DNA of 11,231 nucleotides from UBA3871 sp002392265. GTDB lineage: Bacteria; Bacillota; Clostridia; Peptostreptococcales; Anaerovoracaceae. This document shows positions 1 through 6,704 of this stretch, one piece after another; position 1 is the stretch's first letter; each line of letters starts with the position of its first letter. The stretch covers positions 1-11,231 of the forward strand of contig CAMOGS010000023.1 in assembly GCA_946614255.1 (NCBI GenBank), given 5' to 3'. A model generated the notes under the pieces. It was not told where the DNA came from. It saw only the letters and a list, made by a program, of their open reading frames with translations, and did no database searches. Both the position numbers and the translations under genes were made by a program.

Positions 1-438
1 CTTAACCAGCAGCGGCGAATAATCGCCGAACATGCCGTCCTGGATGGATCCGACTATTGCAAGCGCGCCCACGCATGTCGTCATCGAAACCGTGATAAAG
101 GCGTTTACAAATCTGCTGTCCTCGTTCCTGCCCGCCTTTTTCTTTAACCATTCGCCAAAGTGCTCAAAGCTCTTTTCTATTCCTATAAACTCGCCTATTG
201 CCGTTCCGAGTACCACACAGAGCACAACCAGCATTACACGGCCACTGACGAGGCTGCCGCCTTCAATTTTCAGCATGCCCTCCATGGCTCCCGCCATTGC
301 CATAAACATCGTGCTGATACCGCACGCTTTAATCAGAGCGTCCTGACGGTCATCGTTGAAAAGCTTGCCCGCAAAATGGCCTATGAGCCCACCCACAACT
401 ATGGCACCGGCGTTAATAATCGTTCCAAGCCCTATCAT
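1..438 (-). CDS. DUF554 family membrane protein (YqgA/YdfK-like), 3' part missing
   Basis: The first 146 residues are present and the reading frame is open to the window edge, so the C-terminus is missing; full members of the family are roughly 220-240 residues. The start MIGLGTIINAGAIVVGG is typical of DUF554 integral membrane proteins. Hydrophobic glycine-rich stretches lie at about residues 5-24, 42-55, 67-86 and 110-131, with a charged cytosolic-looking stretch at about 88-109. The function of the family is unknown; a transport or channel role has been suggested but not shown. The ATG lies 1 bp beyond the larE stop codon, and a GGGAG ribosome binding site sits 11 nt upstream inside larE, so the two genes are very probably co-transcribed and translationally coupled. 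The family call is by remembered sequence pattern. Confidence 0.85.
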   Translation of the reverse strand, partial: MIGLGTIINAGAIVVGGLIGHFAGKLFNDDRQDALIKACGISTMFMAMAGAMEGMLKIEGGSLVSGRVMLVVLCVVLGTAIGEFIGIEKSFEHFGEWLKKKAGRNEDSRFVNAFITVSMTTCVGALAIVGSIQDGMFGDYSPLLVK

Positions 439-439
439 G

Positions 440-1240
440 CTAATTCATACTCCCTGTTTTGTACCCGAAAAGGTCCAGCGAAACAAATTCAAAACCGATT
501 TCCTTTAATGCGGTATATATCCCTTCCCGCACCTCATCCTTCATTATACATTCAAAACCTACAGGTTCTGCCTCTATCCTCGCAAGCCTGCCGTGGATTC
601 TGACACGTATCTGCCTGAAGCCTTCTTTATGAAGATACTCTTCTGCCCTTTCAACCATTTTAAGCTGTTCTTCTGTAATCTTGTCACCGCAGCGGAACCT
701 GCTCGCAAGGCAAGCATAAGACGGTTTGTCCCATGTCGGAAGCCCCAGCTTTTTTGAAACCTCTCTGATTTCGTTCTTTGTAAAGCCCGCTTCCTTTAAA
801 GGACTCTTTATGCCAAGCTCTGTTACAGCCTGCATTCCGGGCCTATAATCGTCATTATCCGACAGATTCGATCCCTCCAGGACAGTCGCATAGCCGTTTT
901 TCTCCGCCAGCTCTTTTATGCTCCCCATCAGAGCCCGCTTGCAAAGGTAGCAGCGGTTCTTCGGATTATCCGAAACTCCGTCTACCCTCAGTACATCCAG
1001 CTTTAGCCTAAACTGCCTGACTCCCAGCGTCTCGCAGTACTTTGCCGCCTCTTCATCCTCCTTTTCGGGGAAGAAGCATGATGACACTGTTACGGCACCT
1101 GCGTTTCCGCCGAGGGCCTCCTTTGCAGCATAAAGCAAAAAAGTGGAGTCAACACCGCTTGAAAAGGCCACCAAAGCGCTCCCGTACGAAGCGATTATCT
1201 TTTTCAGATTATCGTATTTTGAAAGAAGTGCCTTTTCCAT
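440..1240 (-). CDS. larE: ATP-dependent sulfur transferase LarE (nickel-pincer nucleotide cofactor synthesis)
   Basis: 266 residues, the usual LarE length. LarE adenylates the carboxylates of pyridinium-3,5-biscarboxylic acid mononucleotide and converts them to thiocarboxylates, so that LarC can insert nickel; the product is the cofactor of lactate racemase LarA and related enzymes. The PP-loop is AFSSGVDSTFLL (residues 25-36). C177 in YACLASRF matches the sulfur-donating cysteine of the Lactobacillus plantarum enzyme. C97 and C100 form NRCYLCK; LarE proteins with this CxxC plus the third cysteine (Thermotoga maritima type) bind a [4Fe-4S] cluster, so this one is probably catalytic and not a single-turnover protein. 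The ATG has a GGAG site 5 nt upstream. The buk stop is 26 bp upstream and the DUF554 gene starts 1 bp downstream. No larA, larB or larC is in the window. Confidence 0.9.
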   Translation of the reverse strand: MEKALLSKYDNLKKIIASYGSALVAFSSGVDSTFLLYAAKEALGGNAGAVTVSSCFFPEKEDEEAAKYCETLGVRQFRLKLDVLRVDGVSDNPKNRCYLCKRALMGSIKELAEKNGYATVLEGSNLSDNDDYRPGMQAVTELGIKSPLKEAGFTKNEIREVSKKLGLPTWDKPSYACLASRFRCGDKITEEQLKMVERAEEYLHKEGFRQIRVRIHGRLARIEAEPVGFECIMKDEVREGIYTALKEIGFEFVSLDLFGYKTGSMN

Positions 1241-1266
1241 GTTTTCTCCACCATTATATCTAAGCC

Positions 1267-2340
1267 TTAAAACCTGTGAGCTTCCTCCTCGCCACGGAGC
1301 ACGCGAAGTATTCCGCCTGCGAGAGCTTCCATTTCGTAGGCTCCCGGTATTACCGAAACCGGTGCAATAAAGCTGACTCTGCGCTCAATCTCTTTCGTGA
1401 AAGCCTCCGAGTAAGCGAGGCCTCCGGTTAATATAATTTTATCAACGCGGCCGCAAACATCTGTCGCCAAAGCGCCTATATCCTGAGCAACCTGCATGGC
1501 CATAGCGTCAAAGCAAAGCTTTGCCTTTTCATCTCCGCCTGCCATCAGCTTTTCAACCTCGCGCATGTCGTTTGTCCCAAGGTATGCCATCAGTCCCCCG
1601 CGGCCTTTTAATTTCTTTTGCATCTCTTTTTCGCCAAGCCCGCTGCGGTAGCAGAGCTTTGCCAGCGGGCGAACAGGTATTCCGCCCGTTCTTTCGGGTG
1701 AGAAGCAGCCTTCGTCATCACCGACAAAGTCAAGTATTCTGCCCCTGTCTATCAGGTTGACCGTAATGCCGCCTCCGAGGTGCGCAACAATATAGGTATG
1801 CTCGTCCATGCGCACGCCGTCACGCTTTGCCTGTTCTATTGATACAGCGCGGCTGTTTAATACATGTGTGTAGAATGGTCTCTCGATTTCCGGAAGTCCT
1901 GTTATCTGATAAACCTTTTCAGGCTTTCCGCATCCGCAGACCGCATCGTACATAAATACCTTTACATCGCCACCCGCGCCTGCAGCAAGCTCATATCCTA
2001 TTACCGGCGCAAGATTCGCCGGATGAGGCTGCGGCGAGTCAAAGGATGCATCTCTGAATTTTTTATCTACCACATAAGCACCGGGCTCGAGAGCTCCCAC
2101 AACACCTGCACGACATGCAATCGCAGTCAAAGCGCCCGGCTTTACGCCATTATCCGCAAGATATTTTTTAACCGCCTCTGTTCTGAAGCCCAGCTGATCG
2201 TTTACGGACGGATAAGCCTTTAATTCTTCGGCACCGTGCTTTAGATCGAGGAGACTCAGCTGCTTTTCCCCTTCATAGAGAGCGACCTTTGTTGAGGTGG
2301 ATCCCGGATTTATAACAAGTATTAACTCTTTCCCTGCCAT
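1267..2340 (-). CDS. buk: Butyrate kinase (acetokinase family), divergent
   Basis: 357 residues, the normal length for butyrate kinase. It is a cytosolic ASKHA-fold enzyme that would make ATP and butyrate (or a branched-chain acid) from the acyl phosphate. Visible motifs: phosphate loop VINPGSTSTK (9-18); R77 in ACRAG; HPANL (106-110); D132 in YDAVCG; AHLGGGITV (186-194); FSPERTGG with R217 (213-220); and the C-terminal nucleotide-site motif ILTGG (303-307) with EMEALAGG (336-343). The residues corresponding to acetate kinase N7, R91, D148, R241 and E384 therefore seem present. Several usually conserved blocks differ: VGRGG is ACRAG, and the DPVVVDE block is YDAVCGCGKP. No phosphotransbutyrylase gene (ptb), the usual partner, is adjacent. 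The ATG has an AGGAG site 7 nt upstream that overlaps the end of the preceding peptidase gene (10 bp gap). Another short-chain acyl kinase substrate is possible. Confidence 0.88.
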   Translation of the reverse strand: MAGKELILVINPGSTSTKVALYEGEKQLSLLDLKHGAEELKAYPSVNDQLGFRTEAVKKYLADNGVKPGALTAIACRAGVVGALEPGAYVVDKKFRDASFDSPQPHPANLAPVIGYELAAGAGGDVKVFMYDAVCGCGKPEKVYQITGLPEIERPFYTHVLNSRAVSIEQAKRDGVRMDEHTYIVAHLGGGITVNLIDRGRILDFVGDDEGCFSPERTGGIPVRPLAKLCYRSGLGEKEMQKKLKGRGGLMAYLGTNDMREVEKLMAGGDEKAKLCFDAMAMQVAQDIGALATDVCGRVDKIILTGGLAYSEAFTKEIERRVSFIAPVSVIPGAYEMEALAGGILRVLRGEEEAHRF

Positions 2341-2350
2341 GTCTTTTCTC

Positions 2351-4162
2351 CTATCTTTTAACCGGCTTTGTCACTTCTTCAAGCCATGCCTTTTCATCTT
2401 TATCGAGATAAGGTGATATCTTTTCAAGGACGAGAGCCTGGTATTCGTTGAACCAGCGGATTTCCTCGTCTGTCATCTGCTTCAAATCAAGAGCTTCAGG
2501 CTCGTAAGGAATCAGCGTCAGCGGCTCGAATTTCAGCAGACTGTTTCCCGCATCATCCTTTCCTGCACTGAAGCATACCTCGAGGTTTTCGATGCGTACG
2601 CCGTGCTTTCCTTCGATATAGATGCCCGGCTCATTTGATGTAATCATTCCCTCTTCAAATGCCAGATCGTCAACGCGAAGCAGCTCGCCCTTTGTGATGC
2701 GCACCGGATTTTCGTGAACGTTCAGATAAACGCCCACTCCGTGGCCTGTTCCGTGATTGTAGTCATAGCCGCACACTTCGTGGAGAGGCTCACGCGCAAT
2801 CTTGTCGAGCTCGCTGCCCTTTGTGCCGTATTTGAATGGTCTGTGCTGTAAACGCAGATGCCCGCGAAGCACGGCAGTATAGTCCCTTTTCTGCTCTTCC
2901 GTCAGCTCGCCGAGTGCAATCGTTCTGGTTACATCGGTGGTACCTTCAAGATACTGTCCACCGGTATCTGCAAGGAGAAATCCCTTTGGCTGAAGCATTG
3001 AATACTCCTCCGGAGTCGCTTCGTAGTGAATGATTGCTCCGTGAGGTCCATAGCCCATAATAGGCTCAAAGCTGTTGCCCCGGCAGTTCTCCTGCGCCAT
3101 GCGAAGCTCGAAAAGCTTATCCGCAACCGACAGCTCCGAAAGCTTTCCGCCTGCTACATTCTGCTTTACCCAGTATATCCATTTGGTCTTTGCAACGCCG
3201 TCCTTCAGGTGCGCATAAGCCATGCCCTCTATTTCGGTCGGGTTTTTCAGATATTTCTTTATGAAGTAATAGTTCCTGAAGCTTTCAACCTTCCCCGCTT
3301 TTTCGCACGAGCGGATGATTTCATAGTTTGCGGCCGATTTATCCAGAATTACGCTGCGGCCTACGCAGCGGTTTTTTATGTAATCGTAAACTTCGTTATA
3401 TTCACGTACCTCGACACCATCAGCTTCAAGCTGTGCCTTTACGGGAGCGATTGCCCCGCCCTGCGCAAAGAGTACCGGCTTTCCGGCATCAAGCACAAAG
3501 AATGAAAGAACCACAGGATTACACTTAACATCGTTTCCGCGGATGTTGAGAAGCCATGCGATGTCATCGAGAGTCGTCATTATAAACAGCTCACCGCCTT
3601 CGTTTTCAACCCTCTCTCTTAGATCGGCAAGCTTTTCCTTTCTGCCGAGTCCCGAATATTTCACGTCAAAGACTGCTGCAGGCTCCTTTGAAAGCTGCGG
3701 TCTGCCCTTCCAGATTAAATCAATCAGGTCCTCTGAATGAACATTAAACTTCTTTCCGCGCTTTTCAGCCTCTGCATCCATTTCATCAACCAGCGACTGA
3801 GTAACGGTCCTGCCGTCAAAGCCCAGCACCGCGCCATACGAAAGCTTGTCTGCAAGAAGCTCCGTAAGCTTTAAAACGCCGGGCTCGCCCATACGCATCT
3901 CTGTAACAGCCGTGCCCTTTAGCTGCATCTCAGCCTGCAGGAAATATCTGCCGTCAACCCAGAGATATGCACCGTCCGCTTCGCTTCTGAAAATCACAGC
4001 TGTACCGGCAGAACCGGTAAAGCCGGTAATAAACTGTCTTTCCTTAAAATAGTCGCCAACATATTCGGATCCGTGGAAATCGTCCGTCGGAACGATATAG
4101 GCATCAATGCCTCTGTTTTCCATCAGTTTTCTCAGCTCTTTAATATTTTCGTTTACGCCCAT
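2351..4162 (-). CDS. Xaa-Pro aminopeptidase, M24B family, long (three-domain) form
   Basis: 603 residues, matching the roughly 590-610 residue aminopeptidase P1-type enzymes found in eukaryotes and many Clostridia, not the roughly 440-residue E. coli PepP. It removes an N-terminal residue that precedes proline, in the cytosol. Two creatinase-like N-terminal domains (about 5-145 and 160-300) precede the pita-bread catalytic domain (about 310-530), followed by the short M24 C-terminal region (about 540-600). The five metal ligands are all visible: D399 in ADTGG, D410 in GTTDVTRT, H474 in GTGHGVG, E511 in NEPGIY and E525 in VRIEN. H380, H470 and H483 fit the substrate/proton-shuttle histidines. 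There is no signal peptide. The ATG has a GAAGG site 6 nt upstream. It lies 19 bp after the HMA gene and 10 bp before buk, so it is mid-operon. Confidence 0.93.
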   Translation of the reverse strand: MGVNENIKELRKLMENRGIDAYIVPTDDFHGSEYVGDYFKERQFITGFTGSAGTAVIFRSEADGAYLWVDGRYFLQAEMQLKGTAVTEMRMGEPGVLKLTELLADKLSYGAVLGFDGRTVTQSLVDEMDAEAEKRGKKFNVHSEDLIDLIWKGRPQLSKEPAAVFDVKYSGLGRKEKLADLRERVENEGGELFIMTTLDDIAWLLNIRGNDVKCNPVVLSFFVLDAGKPVLFAQGGAIAPVKAQLEADGVEVREYNEVYDYIKNRCVGRSVILDKSAANYEIIRSCEKAGKVESFRNYYFIKKYLKNPTEIEGMAYAHLKDGVAKTKWIYWVKQNVAGGKLSELSVADKLFELRMAQENCRGNSFEPIMGYGPHGAIIHYEATPEEYSMLQPKGFLLADTGGQYLEGTTDVTRTIALGELTEEQKRDYTAVLRGHLRLQHRPFKYGTKGSELDKIAREPLHEVCGYDYNHGTGHGVGVYLNVHENPVRITKGELLRVDDLAFEEGMITSNEPGIYIEGKHGVRIENLEVCFSAGKDDAGNSLLKFEPLTLIPYEPEALDLKQMTDEEIRWFNEYQALVLEKISPYLDKDEKAWLEEVTKPVKR

Positions 4163-4181
4163 GGATAGCCTTCTTTCTTTC

Positions 4182-4388
4182 TTAGTCCGGAATGTTTAAT
4201 ACTTCGGAGTCAAACCCTATGTCTTCTAGCTCTTCTACAGCTTTTCTGACCTGCTCGCCATTTCCCCTCACCTTTACGGTTTTCGTTTCGAGGTCAACCG
4301 AAAAATCGAGCTTTGCCTCGTTTAATGTATTTGTAATTCTGGCTACGCATTTTTCGCAATGCATGTCTCCGACTTTTAATGTTGCCAT
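4182..4388 (-). CDS. CopZ-like heavy-metal-associated (HMA) domain protein
   Basis: 68 residues from the chosen ATG: one complete HMA domain with the metal-binding motif DMHCEKC (C11 and C14). Such small proteins bind Cu(I) in the cytosol and hand it to CopA. A longer reading from TTG at 4412 is possible, but the ATG at 4388 has a strong GGGAGG site 8 nt upstream and starts directly at the domain, so I prefer it. The usual glycine before the methionine of GMxCxxC is an aspartate here, and the loop near the end of the domain has Phe (DIGFDSE) where many CopZ proteins have Tyr. It starts 46 bp after copA, the gene order expected for a copA-copZ pair. Copper is the inferred metal, resting mainly on that partner. 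Confidence 0.87.
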   Translation of the reverse strand: MATLKVGDMHCEKCVARITNTLNEAKLDFSVDLETKTVKVRGNGEQVRKAVEELEDIGFDSEVLNIPD

Positions 4389-4434
4389 AATATTATCCTC
4401 CCAATATTTCAATGTTTTTTTATCTAGTTTTTTT

Positions 4435-6696
4435 CTATTTTTTATCAGACGGATTATCCAATTTCACCCTTCTCAATCTGAGAGCATTAGTTACCACGCA
4501 GACTGAGCTCAGGCTCATCGCAAGCCCCGCTATCATCGGGCTTAACAAAAATCCGAATGCCGGATAGAGCACGCCTGCCGCAATAGGAATGCCTATGCAG
4601 TTGTAAAAGAATGCCCAGAAAAGATTTTGCTTTATATTTCGCATTGTGGCGCGACTCAGCCTTACAGCCCTCGGAACGTCCATGATATCCGACTTCATCA
4701 AAACAATGTCGCCCGACTCAAGGGCGATATCGCTGCCGCTTCCTATCGCAACGCCCACATCGGCTACTGTCAGAGCCGGCGCGTCATTTATGCCGTCGCC
4801 GACCATCATCACGCTGCATCCTTTTTCCTGTATCTCTTTGATGTGGCCCGCTTTCCCCTCGGGCAGCACTCCGGTAAAGCTTTCATCTATTCCCGCCTCT
4901 TTCGCGGTACTTTCACCTGCTGCACGGCTGTCCCCGGTCATCATGATAACATTTATTCCCATGCTCTTTAATGCAGAAACAGCCTCTTTCGCTTCACTCC
5001 TGATTGTATCGGAGACCCCGAGTACGCCTACGCATCTGCCGTTTTCTGAAGCAAACACCGTTGCACAGCCCATACTTTCAAGCTCACCCGCATGATCAGC
5101 CACAATGGATATGTCTACTCCGCTTTCCCGCATCAGACGTGCCGAACCGAGAATGTAGGTTTTTCCGTCAACAGCGGCAATTGCTCCCTTTCCGGGAACA
5201 TCCTTAAAACCGGTTACGGCATAGCTTTCGCCGCCTCTATAGCCCGCACTGATTGCTTTCGCCAGCGGATGTGACGAAAATCTCTCAATGGCCGCCGCTC
5301 GTGCAAGCAGCTCCTCCGCAGACATGTTTTCGGCCACGACCTTCCTAAGCTGCATGCTACCGCTGGTCACTGTGCCGGTTTTGTCCAGCACAACAGTGTC
5401 GATCTTGCCGGCAGTTTCGAGAGCTTCACCGCTGCGAAGCAGAATGCCGTTTTTCGCTCCGACACCTGTTCCAACCATCACTGCGGTCGGTGTTGCCAGA
5501 CCAAGCGAGCAAGGGCAGGCAACCACGAGCACCGCCGTAAATATCTTTAGGGCAAAGGCTAAATCCTTGCCCGCCACCAGCCAGATTATCGCCGCTACCA
5601 GTGCTATCAGCATCACAGCCGGCACAAATATTCCCGCAACCTTGTCGGCAAGCCTTGAAATCGGCGCCTTGTGCGCCTGAGCTTGCTCAATAAAGCTGAC
5701 AACCTTTGAAAGTGTTGTGTCGCTTCCTGTGCGCGTTACCTTTGCGTACATTGTGCCGTTGTAATTCACGCTCCCGCCAATCAGTGCATCGCCTGCAGCC
5801 TTTGGCACAGGAAGTGATTCACCGGTCAGCATGGATTCGTCGATGCTGCCTTCGCCGCTTAGGACGACCGCATCTGTCGGGATGCGAGCTCCGCTCTTTA
5901 TCAGTATTGTATCGCCTATACGAAGCTGCGATGTTGCGACCTCGGTAAACTCGCCGTTATCGGCACCGTTACTTACCAGAAGCGCAGTGTCCGGAACCAG
6001 CTTTAGGAGGGAATTAATTGCGTCCTTTGTCTTGTCTTTGCTGCCCGACTCCATGTATTTGCCAACCATAATGAGAGTCAATACAACAGCGGACGATTCA
6101 AAATAGAGCTGGTGGACATAGGCTTTATCAATCGGAATCATCCATGCCATAACCAGTGAGTATATAAACGAGCAGCTGCAGCCTATCGCAACCAGCGAGT
6201 CCATGTTCGGGCTGCGGTGCAAAAGTGCTTTAAAACCGCCTATTATATAGCGGTTTCCTATGCAGAGCACAGAAAACGCAATCAACAGCTCAAATGTCGC
6301 AAGATTCAGGGGTTTACGCATCATGTCAATTGAAGGCGGCACCCAGAGTGCGTCCGTCATCATCTGTCCCATGCTGACGTACATCAAAATCAGAGATAAA
6401 ACACAGGCAGCTATGAGTCCGGACCTGCCCGTAGCCCCTGCGCCCTCTGCGCCTTTGCCGTAAGCAGCGTGAACATCATCATGCCGGATTTCCTCCATTC
6501 CGAATCCCGCTTTCTCGATTTTTGCCCTGATTTGATCAGGGCTTACAGTACTTTCATCGTAAATAATATGCATTGTTTCGGCCATCAGGTTTACTTCGGA
6601 AAGCTCCACCCCGGGCAGCCTGCCACTGACCTTTTCTACCGATGCGCTGCAGGCAGCGCAATGCATTCCCGTTATTCTGTAAGTCTCATCTTTCAT
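4435..6696 (-). CDS. copA: Cu(I)-exporting P1B-1-type ATPase CopA
   Basis: 753 residues from ATG at 6696. It pumps Cu(I) out across the cytoplasmic membrane using ATP. There is a single N-terminal HMA domain (residues 1-70, GMHCAAC with C13/C16), a His- and Gly-containing linker, and eight predicted membrane segments (about 93-112, 134-152, 168-187, 201-213, 355-375, 384-406, 692-712, 714-736). Other motifs: TGES (291-294, actuator), CPC in the sixth segment (394-396), DKTGT with phosphorylated D438, SSHP (474-477) and GDGINDAP (633-640). YN in segment 7 (698-699) and MSLSS in segment 8 (727-731) are the Cu(I)-site signature of subgroup 1B-1. A TTG at 6708 would add four residues and overlap the upstream stop; its SD-like GAAGGA would then have no spacing, so ATG (12-nt spacing) is preferred. 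No copper sensor gene (CsoR, CopY or CueR type) is visible. Confidence 0.96.
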   Translation of the reverse strand: MKDETYRITGMHCAACSASVEKVSGRLPGVELSEVNLMAETMHIIYDESTVSPDQIRAKIEKAGFGMEEIRHDDVHAAYGKGAEGAGATGRSGLIAACVLSLILMYVSMGQMMTDALWVPPSIDMMRKPLNLATFELLIAFSVLCIGNRYIIGGFKALLHRSPNMDSLVAIGCSCSFIYSLVMAWMIPIDKAYVHQLYFESSAVVLTLIMVGKYMESGSKDKTKDAINSLLKLVPDTALLVSNGADNGEFTEVATSQLRIGDTILIKSGARIPTDAVVLSGEGSIDESMLTGESLPVPKAAGDALIGGSVNYNGTMYAKVTRTGSDTTLSKVVSFIEQAQAHKAPISRLADKVAGIFVPAVMLIALVAAIIWLVAGKDLAFALKIFTAVLVVACPCSLGLATPTAVMVGTGVGAKNGILLRSGEALETAGKIDTVVLDKTGTVTSGSMQLRKVVAENMSAEELLARAAAIERFSSHPLAKAISAGYRGGESYAVTGFKDVPGKGAIAAVDGKTYILGSARLMRESGVDISIVADHAGELESMGCATVFASENGRCVGVLGVSDTIRSEAKEAVSALKSMGINVIMMTGDSRAAGESTAKEAGIDESFTGVLPEGKAGHIKEIQEKGCSVMMVGDGINDAPALTVADVGVAIGSGSDIALESGDIVLMKSDIMDVPRAVRLSRATMRNIKQNLFWAFFYNCIGIPIAAGVLYPAFGFLLSPMIAGLAMSLSSVCVVTNALRLRRVKLDNPSDKK

Positions 6697-6704
6697 TTCG
6701 TTTC

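Noticed and set aside
543..548. TATAAT on the minus strand near the end of larE, a possible promoter for the DUF554 gene
   Set aside because: The spacing-matched upstream hexamer reads GCAGAA and there is no proper extended -10, so it is no better than chance in coding sequence.
1253..1258. TATAAT on the minus strand in the buk-larE gap, a possible larE promoter
   Set aside because: No -35-like hexamer lies at the right distance (the site reads GCTCAC), and the start point would leave only a few nucleotides before the larE ATG, cutting into the ribosome site.
2825..2860. Unusual helix in the M24B peptidase (GHLRLQHRPFKYG), suspected of a compensated frameshift
   Set aside because: The segment has the same length as in homologs, the frame is open on both sides and neither alternative frame gives a better family match, so ordinary divergence is the simpler reading.
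3026..3505. Long open frames on the plus strand opposite the peptidase, CopA and other genes
   Set aside because: They lie wholly inside well-supported minus-strand genes, show no family motif and have no matching ribosome sites; they are shadows of the real genes.
4389..4412. Eight-residue N-terminal extension of the HMA protein starting at TTG 4412
   Set aside because: The extension covers the strong GGGAGG ribosome site of the ATG at 4388 and adds residues outside the HMA fold.
4389..4434. Possible terminator in the copA-HMA gap, which contains A-runs on the transcribed strand
   Set aside because: The gap has no GC stem and its runs are A, not U, in the mRNA, so it cannot be an intrinsic terminator.
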